Below are positions 37,510 through 50,830 of a stretch of 64,000 bases of DNA, in pieces. The position numbers and the translations under genes were made by a program. The DNA lies in assembly GCA_965644295.1 (NCBI GenBank), contig CBFFRP010000200.1, positions 1 through 64,000 of the forward strand, in the 5' to 3' direction. This stretch comes from Paraphysomonas bandaiensis (taxonomy: Eukaryota > Chrysophyceae). The notes under the pieces are model-generated. The model worked only from the letters and a program-made list of their open reading frames with translations. It had not been told where the DNA came from and did not search any database. Positions within the stretch are counted from its first letter, which is position 1, and each line of letters opens with the position of its first letter.

Positions 37510-40500
37510 ATGACAATTGCGGTATGGAGAGTGGGGATTTTTATGGCAATCACTGCCATGGAAAGTGCACTAGCTGCGACCTCTTGGAGCCAAATGCAAG
37601 GACTCTATGATTTCTATAATGCTACTGGTGGTTCGAATTGGATTTGGAGAAATCAGCCATGGAACTTTTCTGCTTATCATGACCCCTGCACTGAACGGTG
37701 GGATGGAATCATGTGTAATGACACATTCGCTAATTGTAGAAATCATACTTGCGGAATTGAAAGATTAGTTCTACCTGGCTTTGGTCTGCTCTATTCATTA
37801 CCACCATCTCTCGAAATATTGACAGACTTACGTGTGTTGTCTCTTCCTAATAACTACTTAACTGGATCTATCCCTGATATATTTTTCGGCTTGCGAGACC
37901 TAGTTGTGCTTGCACTCAGTAACAACTCGTTGACATCGACTATCCCGGCAGACATTGCAAAATTGCAGCAATTAGCAGTTCTTGACCTTGGCACTAACCA
38001 CCTTTCTGGCACAATTCCTGCTGAATTCAACACCGCTGCTTTTGATCAGACCCTGTCATTGTTATATCTTGGGGAAAATCACCTTCACGGACCTATTCCG
38101 TCTGAGTTAGGTCGACTGATATTTCTGAGACAGCTGTACTTGACAGCAAACCTTCTTACAGGATCAGTCCCCGCATCGTTTGCGAGCTTGTCACGACTCA
38201 ACTATCTCGGGATGTCCACCAATAAACTCACAGGTAGCATATGGGCTGGCATAGACTGCTACTCTAGCCTCCAGCATTTATATTTGAATCGAAATAGCTT
38301 AGAAGGAAATATTCCATTGGAGATGGGCTCGCTGCAGTCTCTATTGTACTTAGAAATGAGCGGAAATTACCTTACGGGGACTATACCGTCTGTGCTTTCT
38401 CACCTGAGACAACTACAAGTGCTGGAGCTTGCCACCAACCATCTTACCGGCTCAATTCCTACTGAATTGGTGGCATTGACTAATGTTCACACCCTGCAAT
38501 TGCAGCAAAATAGTATATGGGGCACCATCCCACAGGACATTGGACAAATGGCGTCGATGAAGCTGCTGCTGCTGTACTCGAACCGTCTTCATGGTTAGTT
38601 ATACTTCGATGTTTATTATATGACTAAGTATATGATCAGGTACGATACCGCAGTCTATTGGCAACATGGTGGCTCTAGAGGAACTCAATATATATGAGAA
38701 CAGCCTTACCGGACTGATTCCGTCTACCCTTCTGGATATCAGTTGCCTGCGTACCCTGTTGGTGCAGAATAACAAGATATCGGGATTCGAGATGAATTTA
38801 GATTCCCCTCACGCTTCTATTTCTATGCCCTGTATGGAACACCTGGATATATCCGACAACATGTTCACAGGTTCCATTCCGGCTGCTCTTTTTACAGCCT
38901 TGCCATCCATACTTTCTGTCGCAGCTGTGAAAAACTGCTTCTCCGGAAAGATTCCGGAGAGTATCTGTCTTGCAGATAGCCTCCAGGTTTTACACTGTAA
39001 ATTATCTGTGACGTAATAATAATATACTTTAGGTTCTCGCCTTGGATGGCCTTGCTGCGGGTTCTAAGTGTCGCACATATCTCGTTGATCCTTTCAACCT
39101 TGTCGATGCCTACACCGTTCGGGCACTAGAAGGGAGCATCCCGTCATGCATGTGGGCACTTCCTAATTTAACTGTTTTCCACCTTAGCGGCAACGGATTA
39201 ACAGGAACCATCCCTGATATTCCAACAACTTCGAAACTGATAAACATCAGTGTCTCTCGCAATCGTTTAACGGGAACCGTTCCGCGTACCATGCGGAGAG
39301 TACCGTACGTAGAACTCAACTTAGGGTACAACAAGTTGAATGGCATATATGATGACGGTGGAATGGTACCAGCCCATGGCGTCCGTGCTATTTTTAATAT
39401 CGAGAACAATAGGTTCTCTGGATTTCCACCTCGACATGTCGAGAGTGTGGATAGCATTCGCGTGGTTAAGGGTAATCTCTTTGCCTGCTCCGCCAATCAC
39501 CCCATACCAGATAACGACCCAGAGAAAGAAGAATATGTGTGTGGGAGTGAACAGCTTGATCAGACGTTGATTTTATGGGCTGTTGTATTGTTCTTGGGCA
39601 CTACATGTGGACTAGTCGTATGGTTCATGATCAGACGAAAAGAAAATTATCCTTTGTGTAGTGACAATGAGTGTGGTGATAGCGAGCCCTTACTATCTGC
39701 TTTACACGAGAACTCACGCGGAGACTTGATCAATAGGATTCATCATTCAGTTGTTTCTGTGACATTGTGGTATGACGTTGGCGGGCTGCGACATGACAGC
39801 ATCAATGGGGAGGTAGCTCTGATACCCGACCTTGCTACGTTCATTTCTATTCTCAGAATGCTTAGGAAGACAAGTATATTGATAGCTTCAACTTCTGTCC
39901 TCGTTTTGCTTCCATTATATGTAGGACTGAAGCTGGGTGTTCCGTCCTGTACAACTTACACAAATCAGTATGGGTGGATGTTTACTGCGGCTTTCTTCAG
40001 TGGTGTAATGCCCTCCGTAGTCATGTTGCTGGCATTTACTGCTTTAGTATGTATGGTTTCATATTCATTCGTGATGCTGTACCCTGTTTCCATTGATCAC
40101 AGAATAACTGTGCACTTCAGAGAATCTCTGACCGTCCCGCGAAGATGCCGCACGATGCAGATGAGCCCACAGTGCATCAGAAGGAGCTCTCAGATCAGCA
40201 ATATCTATACCCGAATATTTGTGTATGCATCTGTTATACTTGTAAATATCATTATGTACACATGCGCGAACGCATTTTACGTGTACATTTTACTGTCTGA
40301 TTATGTTGGAGCTGTGAAAATGACAGCAAAGCTTGTGATGGCTATATTTACAGTAGTTTGGAATGTTTTTATAGTCCCGGGGTCAATTGAGGCATCTGTG
40401 GGCATGCTGAACGATATTTCAAGCCAGGTCAAGTGGATGACTGCCATGTTGCTTCTCTTTAATAACATCGTTGCACCGACCATAGCCACGGGACTTTCAG

Positions 40501-41294
40501 ATGACTCTTGTTACGATGACTTGTTTGTCCATAACGAAGAAATAGATGCCTTTTACTCTTATGAATACTGCGAGGTATATTCAGTGGATGTCATATCTGG
40601 GGAACGAGAGTGCTATCGGATGTCAACCTTGGGATTCTCTACATCATATTATCCGCCATTTCTCTATAATCATACTTGCGCGTCCGCAATCTTGGTTAAC
40701 TACATACCAATGTTTTTTATTACCTATGCCATCCTTACTGTGATTCCCCCTGTCGTCCTTGTGCTGCTATCCTATCCGTGCTGCTTAAATATGTTACCGG
40801 ATTTTATTAGAACGTCAATTCCATCTTTGTTTTGGCCACCCAACCATAAGTACAACAGATCCACACCTCTTCTGAAGCCAAACAGGATAATAACAAATCT
40901 AATGAGCCATTTTGCGGTGTTGCTGACATTTGGACTGGCGTGTCCGTTTCTGTCACTAGCAATTGCGTGCTCGATATGTTCTGTAACTGCACTGCACCAG
41001 ATTACAGTTGGGAGGTATTTGTGCTATTATACCGATTGCAAGACGAAGTTAGTTGCAGATGAGTGCACAGAACGTCTGGAAGGAGCATGCAGTGGTATTT
41101 TGGACAGCCTACCTTCATGTCTCTGGACTATACTTTGTGGAGCGGCACTACTTTTCAGCTATATTATATATGATTTTGTTGGAGACGAACTGGCATGGGA
41201 GAATTCTTTGTGGTTTTTAGTTGCCACACTATTGGTTCCTCTTCTGGGATGGATGTCCTTAAAACTGGCTCTGCGACACACATCCAGAAGTTAA
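37510..41294 (+). CDS. LRR ectodomain protein with about ten C-terminal membrane segments
   Basis: Exons 37510-38593, 38640-38986 and 39033-41294 (two 46-nt introns) give 1230 aa. A signal peptide (MTIAVWRVGIFMAITAMESA) is followed by an LRR cap (LYDFYNATGGSNW...PCTERWDGIMC). Roughly 18-20 plant-type LRRs with N-x-L-x-G-x-I-P follow, ending near residue 640. A first hydrophobic span about 655-677 (ILWAVVLFLGTTCGLVVWFM) precedes a 90-residue hydrophilic stretch and about nine more hydrophobic spans to the C-terminus. There is no kinase, TIR or GTPase domain. It is probably a surface receptor or adhesion/transport protein with extracellular LRRs. Start chosen at the first in-frame ATG that gives a signal peptide. 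It lies upstream of the cyclase on the same strand. Confidence 0.82.
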
Positions 41295-42953
41295 TATACA
41301 TAGTGAATATTATATGCTACAGCGATAGCGGTTGGTGAACCACTTCTTGAGTAAATATATATCTCGCTTAATTTACATGTGTACTGAAGTATTGTTGTAC
41401 TTACATTGTACGCACTCCGATGTGTGGGTGGTCTGCTCTATGTTACTGCTAGTGTGATTTTTATGTGAAAAGAACTATATTATTTTATTTTTAGTAAACT
41501 ATATTAAATATCGCACATTAGAAAGGAAATATATGCACTATGTTTTTCTGGGTTATATTTGCATTTTGTGGGATGAGCGATACTACTATATGAGATGATA
41601 TATCTGGAGAATTAATGTTCCTAACTTCTTCAGTAGGAATATTTGTAAACAATTTCACCACTTTTCCTTGATAAATGATTACAGGATTTTATTATACTTA
41701 CGTTTGATTGATTCAATAGATTATTCGTATGCTAGGCTGTGTTCATTCCCTTTTCGTCATCTTTTCGATTCAATAGGCTGTGTTCATTGCCTGTCCAGAA
41801 CGTCGGACATTTGCAAATTGTGCCATAGAAGGTCGTCAATATCACTAGATGCCCTGTATATATTCTCAGTTTTTGCCCATGTGATATTTTATATATTATT
41901 CCCTAAAAAAAATCATATGTGTATTTATTGAGGTTACAAAAAGTTACGATCACTTGTCGAAAGAGAAAACAAATTATTAAGATAAGGGAAAACATCTATT
42001 AAATCAGCATTCACTTGTGTCTAGTGTATATCAGCAAGGGTGTACTCGTGGCAGTTATATCTCTGGATATACTATCCTATTGCTGTCGATTGCTATCAAC
42101 AGTACAACTAGTTAGAAATATCTACACTGGCACATTAAGTCTTTACTCAGAGCCTTGAAGCAGTCGTTTTAAAAACTGCAGCCTCCAATATCGTATTGGC
42201 ATATACGTCACATGTTTAGGAATTGAAGATATACCTTCCACCTTTGAAGCATCTGAGAGGCATCTTTGAAGACTTCATGGTTGCTATGGACTCATCTTCA
42301 CCTTATCATGCTTGCATGTGAAAGCTCTTTGAAATGACGAATTCACAGCTACTCGCACATCCCTCTACTGCAGAACAATTCCAGCACAGTGGTCATCTAT
42401 TCACAGTCTATGAATATGATACACTGCTATCTTACTGCCTATACTGCCTGATCGGCAGCCAGCATCTTATTTTTCGGAAATAAATTGAAGCAAATATACT
42501 CTATACCACAGCAATACAACTACGGCTGTAATACAGATAATTATTGTCTCAATATATGAGGCATATTTCACCAAAAATATACAAAGCGGCCTGTAGTGAT
42601 ATACACGACAGATGCAGACATATGATTGGCCGACACTTCCATATACTATGCGTATCTAGACTGTAGGAATGTTCCTACTGCTGCAAAAACGTCATACACA
42701 GACTATCGCACCTGGTTATTTTTTTTAGAAGGAAGTGTTGTCGATTTCAACTTGTACGTAGTTTTCTATACACAAGGAAGGGAAGGGGGATTCCAGTCGA
42801 GTCGACTCGTATGGCATTCAACTGCATCATCGTAAGACATGAAGTGGGGAATTCCAATTAGTGCTGCTATACTCATAGCGTGTATGCCTATGGTAGATAT
42901 GCTCGGCTCATTGCTTTGTCATATTCCTGAATGTTGTGTTCAATATAAATTCA
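41295..42953. other. Intergenic between LRR protein and cyclase
   Basis: No gene supported. An ATG-started frame at 42839-43045 begins with a hydrophobic stretch (MKWGIPISAAILIACMPM) but overlaps the cyclase start in another frame; it may be a leader frame or chance. TGTAATACAG occurs at 42528-42537. Confidence 0.5.
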
Positions 42954-45900
42954 ATGATGAATGTAGCCAATCTGTTTGGTATCAGTCGACCATCAACTGG
43001 TCAATTCAATCGGCGCTCAGAAATGAGCAGTTGCCAATCAAATGAATCAGTCACAGATGCTTACTATGCAATGTGTGGGGCGAGGGCGAGATCACTAGTG
43101 ACAACTTTTGAGCCCGGCAATGATTCCTCTCTCACGAGCGCATTTGCAGTTGAGCAATGTGCTTCATTCTGTCCGAGCAACCTCAGCTCTGTTCCTCCTA
43201 TTGGAAACAGTTGGTTTTTCAATGGGTGTTGTATGCTCGCCGATATATCGGGATTTACTGAGCTGTCGAGTGCTTTATGTGCTGAAGGTGCAGTTGGTCT
43301 CGATAAGCTGCGATTAATAACGGATCATTCATTCGCAAAATTTGTGAATATTATATATTCGCACGGTGGAGACGGTAAATGCCTTAAGTAATGTGTACGC
43401 ATTTCATTGTATTTTGCAGTCATCTCGTTTGCTGGGGATTGTCTCCTGTGCGTGTTTCTGCCTGACCCGCAGGAAACAACCCTCCAAGGGTGCTCGTTGC
43501 GTGCTGTTCAGTGTGGGCTAGATATAACTAAATGCGTAATGGATGGTACTCAAACTCATGTTGCTGTATCTGCTGGAAGGATGTGTATGGCCCTCCTTGG
43601 AGGACATAACTACCAGCGTAAATATGTCATGAACGGTTCTTGCCTGGAGAGTGCTGGCACATGCCTCAGCCATGCCGGTGCGCAGGAACTTGTGATAACT
43701 GGTGGCGTCTTAAAAGCCGTCAATGGTATGGTCATGAGCAGTCTAGTTAACAAACAACGGGACGCTGGGGAGTTCTTCAAGGTGACTCATTGCTTTCCCC
43801 CTGGAAAGGTAGTCGTTGCTCGTTGCACTTTGTTTTTAGTTCTGACTCCTGGTTGTGTAGGGCGTGGAAAGATGTTGGCGACTACCCCAGTATGACAGTC
43901 CAGGGGGATGTTCCCTCGATAGCATGGTGAGCTGTGTGCCATCACCAGTGGCAGAAGCCATAAGATTTGATGTTCTCAGTAGTATCAAGGAGCTCCGAAC
44001 CGTTACTACGTTGTTTTTGCGATTGGACAGCTACAGCTCAACGGAATTCGAAGATGTTAAAACCCTTCAGCCCTTCTTCGTAGCCATGCAGAAGTGTTTA
44101 GATGAATGTGGTGGATTTTTAAGACAGTTCCTTGTCGATGATAAAGGTTGTGTATTAATAGGCCTTTGGGGTGTTCCCACTGCAACCCATGCTGCGAACT
44201 GCTCTAAAGCTCTCCGATGTGCAGTGATGATGAGACACCAAGCTCTTACTTTGGATTTATCCCTATCTATTGGTATCACTACAGGAAGTACCTACTGTGG
44301 TACCGTTGGAACGGACTACCGTCGAGATTATGTTGCAATCGGCCGCTCTGTTAACTTGGCTGCCCGTCTGATGGTCAAAGCGAGAGGGCGTATATTGTTG
44401 GACAAAGAAACACTTGTAAAACTTCCCCTAGATATATCCACACTTATCTCACATACCGAGGAACTAAACATGAAAGGTATTCCACAAGGGGAAAATTATT
44501 ATTTCTATGACTCGACCATTATACCTCGATGGGTTGAGGCTGATGTAAGAGAAGATTATTTCTTGGGTATAGAAGGTTACATTCGCCGTAGATTGAATAT
44601 CGTTCTCGATATTGTTGGATCGGCTGTTGATAGCTCATCCGAAGAACTTTCATCAGATATGGCTTGGTCGCGGGGCGCTGTCGAATTTCTTGTAGACCAG
44701 AGTGAGGACTCACGACAAACCTCTCAACGGTTATCTCTGTCGAGTGTAACATCTAGCAATGGCGTACCATATACTCCCATACTCTCTCCTCGTTGCCCTT
44801 TGCGATTTAGCTACAAGAAAGCTTCCACCCCTCCAACAGAAGTTTTCGTTGTCAAGGGAATATCTGGATCAGGTAGTGTTAGTTTACTTTCTTCTTTATG
44901 AACTTACAGTGGTCAATCAGGAAAAACGGCTATCGTAAATCACCTAATTCACCGGTTATCTATTCATGAGAAAAATCCAGAGCTACTTAAGCGGCGGGCA
45001 GTATATGTGTCCCTTCGTCGCGATAATGATACCAATCAATGGAGCTCGATACGTAAAATATTCTTTGCACTTCTTCCTGAAATGAAAGACTTTAGAGTGC
45101 GCTCAGAAAAAGAAATAGTTGTCGACTTATTCAGGAATGCGTTTCCAGAGTATTCATGTAAAGTTCTGAGTGGTTATATCTTTCCTTTGGTATGTAATAT
45201 TCTCGGATTTAACTGGGAATGGATTTACAGCGGCGAAAGTATATCCGACCAGAGAGAAGAATTGTGTATGGAGACTCCTACGGTACTGGCGGAATTGATC
45301 TATTATATGTTAAGTTCTGGGATATCTGTGCTGGCAATCGATAATGCGCACTTCTTGTGTGGAAAATCGTGGGAAGTATTGACGCTCCTTGGGACCATGG
45401 GTTGCAGCGCTTTGTTAGTTTTATCTATTCGAGTTCATGCCTCGTCTTCTGGAATTTCATCTTTTGGTGCACTTATTTCCGACGACAGCAGCTTGAGTAG
45501 CCCAACGAAAGAAGATTTGATGGACTTAACACATAGTAGATCTACAAGGTTTTCCCTCCAAAAAGAAAATAACTTAGCATCCACTGTGGTGCCATCCAGG
45601 TAATACAAGAATTTGTATTTGTTAATTGAATTTATATGTTCAATAGGCATGCAGCTGAATATGTTCACTTTTGTGAAGCGTTGCACCCTGGGTGTTTGCA
45701 TAGCTTAACCTTGAGACCGCTTGCTGAACGGACCGTTGCTTGGATTCTACGCAATGGAGTGTTATTTACACTTTCAGACGAAAGCATTAGTGTGATTTGC
45801 TCTATATCTCAAGGAAATCCGTTCCTTCTATGGAGAATTGTTTCCCACCTAACGGAGACACAGGCGGACGATATTGATAGCGTGATATCTAATCTAAAAG

Positions 45901-46778
45901 ACAGTTCCCTTGTTGTATCTATGATGGAACGAGTACCACAAATAAACAGAGTGATTGTAAAAATTGCCAGTATTATTGGTACTGAGTTTGATGTCGAAGT
46001 GCTACGAGAGGTCTTACCGAAGGAGCACGAAGAGATCATGGATACTGCCTTGAGATACTTGGAGAACACAGGATTTCTGGTGACGATATGCGATGGTGTC
46101 ATGGGATTTACCAGTAGCCTAATGAGAAAATATATTTACGACCTACTACCACCAAGGTGAGAGCGAAATTATGTTTCTAATGTTGACAACATTGACTTTT
46201 TGACATTGCAGCAATGCACAAGGTGTTCATGCTGAAGTCGCTACTTCAATCGCTCGCTTGCATAATCAAGATTTGGCACCGTATATGTTCAGGTAGCATC
46301 ACATTACATCAAAATATTCCCAGTAACGTGCACTTTGTATAGCTTGTGTTATCACTATTTCAGGAGTGACCCTAAGGTTTACGGGCAATTGGCATTTGAG
46401 TGTGCATGTCAAGCGGTTGAGTTGTGCATTAAACATCAAGAAATCGAGATGTTTTTACCATATCTAGAAATTGCATCGAAGCAATGCGTCGATCGACGAA
46501 GCAAATCAAGACAACTAAATTTACTAGCAAACTGTATTACCACTACCAGATCAAAGTTAGATAATATTCTAAATTCGAATTCCTTGGAAGCTACAGCGCT
46601 TAATTTTACGTTGGATAGACTCCGAGGTTTGTATTTAAAACAAAAACACTCCGCAGGACTTGCACCTTTTATTGCTCACAAATTCAATGCGATTATTCAA
46701 ACTGTGTGTCTTCTAGGTGCCAAAAGAAAAGTGACTCCGTCCGTCTTGTATTCCGTAGAGAAACTGTCTGACGACTGA
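42954..46778 (+). CDS. Soluble-type (ADCY10-like) adenylate cyclase with NTPase domain
   Basis: Makes cAMP in bicarbonate-sensing soluble cyclases. Seven exons, 42954-43374, 43420-43808, 43861-44872, 44921-45599, 45647-46156, 46212-46292 and 46343-46778, with introns of 45-55 nt, give 1175 aa. The first cyclase domain has ADISGFTEL (about residue 96) and GGDVISFAGD (intron 1 lies within it), which carry the two metal-binding Asp. The second, around residues 290-450, has LSIGITTGSTYCGTVG and RDYVAIGRSVNLAARL and looks like the partner domain. A P-loop GISGSGKT near residue 605 spans intron 3, followed by an AAA/NACHT-like ATPase region and a short helical tail. Human ADCY10 is about 1610 aa, so the C-terminal TPR-like part is much shorter. 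No membrane segment. Confidence 0.85.
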
Positions 46779-48303
46779 TCTTCTTTTGTACTTCAGTTTC
46801 GGCTCTTTCATGATGTCGTGTTTCTTGTGTGCATTATTGGGTGAATAGCCTTTGTCGTTAATTTTGTTCTCTGTTATTTATATATTGTTTTATAGTATTC
46901 ACATTACTTGAAAACTAAACGAAACCTCTATGTATATTAAAATAAGACTGTTTTCGAGTTTCATGGTCCGTATGTTTACTAAATTGATTCGATTTCGTTC
47001 TGTACATGTGTGACATTTAGGTTACAGTAACATGAATAACAACATATTGGAATTGTTCAATGCATGGAGCTGATATCATAAAATGGCCCCCTATTTTTAA
47101 TCATATTGACCTGGCCAGTGGTTTCGGAGTTTCACATGGCTGGCACGTAGAAACCTAGTCTTATTATTAGAAGATGGTCAAGTCACTTCTTTTTGTGTAA
47201 TTTTCGAAAGCAAGCGGATGTGCGCATACCGTGTGAATCATGTGAGCACTGCTTTGTATGAATATATTATGACTATCAGTGTACTATGCATGTACATTTT
47301 TATGATCCCCCCTTCCATGTACGCAGACTTTATAGAGTATAGAGCACGGAGGAGCGCAATACCACTTAACACTTCCGACTTTACCATGATATGAAATTTT
47401 CAGAGCTATCATTTATAACGATACATGCATTAGCTATGCAAATACTTACAGTATTCGTACACAAGCATAAATCAGCTTTGAATACAGTTGTTATCACGTT
47501 ATCATACACATGTTATTAACCATCAGTTAATGCTATGTAATGCATCCCATCTTTCCTATGACCGACCACAATTCGTAGCTCCTGCCTCTCGTTCCACGAT
47601 CAATTCCATTTCATTCTCATATCTTCACGGTGTGGCACCAGTCGTAATAAAATTAGAAATAGCGGTGGCTTAGCGCCCCCAATAAACACTTGCCACATCT
47701 AAGTAGTATATGGGCAGAAATAAGTTCAAGTTAAATATTACCCCAATGATTAACCACGTTGGAGACAGGTATTGACTCTTCCAGTGGTGTGATGGCATCA
47801 TGCAACCAGCATCAACATTCATATACAACACCTTGTGGCTCTAAGTGATGTTATATCTGTGCACATCAACTGTGATTTACTATACACTCGAATGAATGAT
47901 TCCAATTCATTCTCGGATGATCATACACTAACATGACGGACTCAATAATGGTCAGTCTCATCCAACTGCTATAGAAAAACAAGCGATAGCTTCACTTCAC
48001 TCCTCTATCCGGCCGGATCATATGAACTGGCCGCACTACGCTTCCTCATAAACTTAACCTCATGAGACGCCAACTGAAAAAAAAGATTAAAATGAAAAAC
48101 CTGTTTTTTTTTCAGAAATGGGGGGTATTTAGTATCCGTTTCCCCATGCTATGCCCTGTGACTGTGTGCTGTGTATGTATGCCCGACCAGCTCCATAGGA
48201 ATAGGAATTGAAATCAATCTACCGAACCATACACTCAGTGAAGCTCACTGTATAAAACTTGAACGCCACTATTTCCTAGTTTTTAAATTCCACCTATCTG
48301 AAT
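46779..48303. other. Intergenic, no gene seen
   Basis: 1.5 kb with no convincing frame or repeat match. A 61-codon frame at 47488-47673 is judged chance. Confidence 0.55.
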
Positions 48304-49283
48304 ATGGCGGAGTATGTACACAAATCGGATTTGCAATTAGTTAGAGATTATGTCACTGCTATGGACCACCTGCAATATACACAGCTGCCCGAAGATGTAG
48401 TCTGCATTCTTTTGACTCACTCCAATCTTCCTGCCCAGCATCCTGATATACGGCTGAATTTGCACACCACGGTATGGGGTGTTCGACTATGTCTTACTGT
48501 TAATTATACTGGTTCCTATTCAGATTCGTGACGTCAAAGATAAATTTCGAACGCATATAGGAACATCTGTAGATCACCAGCGCCTTGTTTTGAAAAGGGA
48601 TGGGGCAGTAATAGGCGAGATGTCTGATGACAGTAAAATGTTAGGGTTTTATGGGGTGGAATCTGGAATGGAAATTCACGTCATTGACACTGATCCGTTT
48701 TCGTTGTCACGAGGTGGAGGTCTCACGGACACTACACTAGTTGAAAAGTACCGAATGTCGGACGAAACCTACGACAAGCGGAAGGGTACACTGCGTGAGT
48801 TTATTAAAGAACAAAAAGCTAAAGATGCAAATTTCAAGCTCAATGCTAAACCCGGGGGGGGTGCCCCTGCTGCGGCACCACCTACTAATGTTGGCCCGGA
48901 GTCTGTCCAAGGTATAACAGTTGGAAATAGATGTCAGGTGATGCCGGGAAAGCGCAGGGGGAGTGTACAGTTTATAGGGGAAGTAGAACAGCTTTCTGAA
49001 GGATACTGGGTAAGTAGCCATGTCGCTTTGTCGCTCAACATGTCAATACTAACAAGAGTTGATATAGGTTGGCGTGAAGTTTGACGAGCCCTGTGGGCTC
49101 ACGAATGGTACTGTGAAAGGGGTTCGATATTTTGATTGCGAAGAGAACTATGGCTCTTTCGTTCGTGGAAAAAATGTCACTGTTGGTGACTTTCCCGAGC
49201 GCGACCTTCTTGATTCGGACTCTGAAGACGATGAGGGAAACAATGTTGATCCAGCGGGAGATGAAGAGGAAGATGAAATTTAA
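48304..49283 (+). CDS. TBCB: Tubulin-folding cofactor B
   Basis: Chaperone that handles alpha-tubulin with TBCE during tubulin folding and dimer recycling. Exons 48304-48471, 48524-49009 and 49068-49283 (introns 52 and 58 nt) give 289 aa. The N-terminal ubiquitin-like fold includes the helix RDVKDKFRTHIGTSVDHQRL and GMEIHVIDTDP. Next come a coiled-coil linker (KYRMSDETYDKRKGTLREF), an alanine/proline stretch, and a CAP-Gly domain from MPGKRRGSVQFIGEVEQL to YFDCEENYGSFVRGKNV. The C-terminus ends in acidic residues and DEI, as in the family. The usual GKNDG loop reads GLTNG here. The second intron contains a TACTAAC-like branch site. Confidence 0.93.
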
Positions 49284-49550
49284 GCTTTATCGATTTTTTC
49301 TGACGTTGCCCTGATATTGCTTTGTACGCTGCCTTCTATTTTGTCTTATAGTGGTATGATTAGTCTAAATTCTGAATAATTGAAAATATGCTATGAGATA
49401 AAACGTAAATAGCCTATATCGAGTGTAGTGGAACATGCTGTACGTAGTACATCTTAGAGGTCCATAGCATAATTAACATCATCAATATATCGATATCGCG
49501 AAACACAGTGAAAGTACCCTCAGTAACAAGAAAACCTATACCTGCCTGAG
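49284..49550. other. Intergenic, no gene seen
   Basis: 3' flank of TBCB. Nothing identified. Confidence 0.5.
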
Positions 49551-49918
49551 AGGTATGTGTGTCCTGAAGGTGAGCAGCCCGGATGCATGACTTAAGCAGT
49601 AAGCTCGATACCCCGGATGCCTTTGAGGTGAGTCCATTCCCGGATGATTAACTTCAGCTGGCAGCCCAATATTTCAGATGCCCTTGAGGTGGACCCTGCT
49701 GTCCCGGATTCCTGTTTATTCGTCATGGACCCAAAGACGTCTACACAAGTGACACTACTTTGAGTCCCTTGCACCACACACCAAGCATTCGGCTATGAGT
49801 GGGCAGAAGAATATCGGCTGACTATATATGCGACTCACATTTGTTTCCCAGAGAATTACCTCCAGTACTTATCTCCCAGAACACCACGGAAAAGTACGAG
49901 TCCGACTTTGTTGAGGGA
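49551..49918 (-). repeat. Family A repeat, copy 4 (inverted)
   Basis: The reverse complement reads CAACAAAGTCGGACTCGTAC through GGCATCCGGGG... It contains several CATCCGGG...GGGCTGCC subrepeats, as in copy 3. The family's terminal TATATCAACATTCTGC block is missing. Confidence 0.8.
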
Positions 49919-50510
49919 CAAAATTGTAATATATATAATCGAACCTGTAATACATTTGTTAAATTACATTATTAGACCACAAGTTAGTATTTAATCTCCG
50001 TGCTGCGAGAGCAACAATTACTCTCATGTACTGCACATGTAGGTTGTTCAAAGAGTTTCGTTGGTTCTTCGAGGATGTTATCTTGTTTTGCTTTAGATGA
50101 GGTGAAGGAATATATGAGGTAAACCTCGTGTAAAATGTTGCCGAAGTCTTCAAATTACTGAACGATTGATTTACATTAATACCGACACAAGGAGATATTT
50201 CAATGATATTAACTTTAACACATCTTTTTTAGATTACATAGTGTAATTTTACAAAAGTTTTCCTACAATACCATAAGAAGCAACTGGTCTCTGAAATATT
50301 TTGTCTGTTCCGGGTATTTTAGATAAAAGATTATTAGAACATAATATAATCTTTATTTGAAAAAGGGTTTGCAATTGCTAGCCATCGATTACAATTTCAT
50401 CGATTACACCTGTGCGATGATAAGTTACACCTTTGACTTTCTTGTTCACCAAACACTTAACCTTTTCTAGCTAAATGATCACAAATGTTAACATATTCAT
50501 TAAAAAAAAG
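49919..50510. other. Intergenic, no gene seen
   Basis: AT-rich stretch between two inward-facing family A copies. No frame or repeat identified. Confidence 0.5.
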
Positions 50511-50730
50511 GAAGTACCGGAGAGATTCTCTCTGGGAAACTAACGTGAGCCGCATATATAGTCAGCCGATATTCTTGGTGTGTGGTACAAGGGACACCAA
50601 TAAGTGTCACTTGTGTAGTCGTCTTTGGGTCCTGACGAATAAACAGGCATCCGAAACAGGGCCCACCTGAAGGGTAACCGGGGTATTGGGCTGCCGTCAA
50701 GCATCCGGGATGTTCACCTTAAGTACTCAG
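50511..50730 (+). repeat. Family A repeat, copy 5 (truncated)
   Basis: Starts at AGTACCGGAGAGATT, so the first 40 bases of the family are lost, and stops after TGTTCACCTTAAG. Copies 4 and 5 face each other about 590 bp apart. Confidence 0.75.
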
Positions 50731-50830
50731 AACTTATGGTTGAAGATGCTATACGTGTTTGCAGGGTGTAACTAAGATAATTAGACAATATTTGGCACAA
50801 TTAAATATTTCATTGTTACGCAGCCCTGGC

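Noticed and set aside
42839-43045. Signal-peptide-like 68-codon frame just before the cyclase
   Set aside because: It overlaps the cyclase coding start in another frame and no splice joins it to the cyclase. At most an upstream leader frame.
50762-50828. Possible very short hAT-like element (CAGGGTGTAAC ... TTACGCAGCCCTG)
   Set aside because: The ends are only loosely inverted and the 8-bp flanks do not match.
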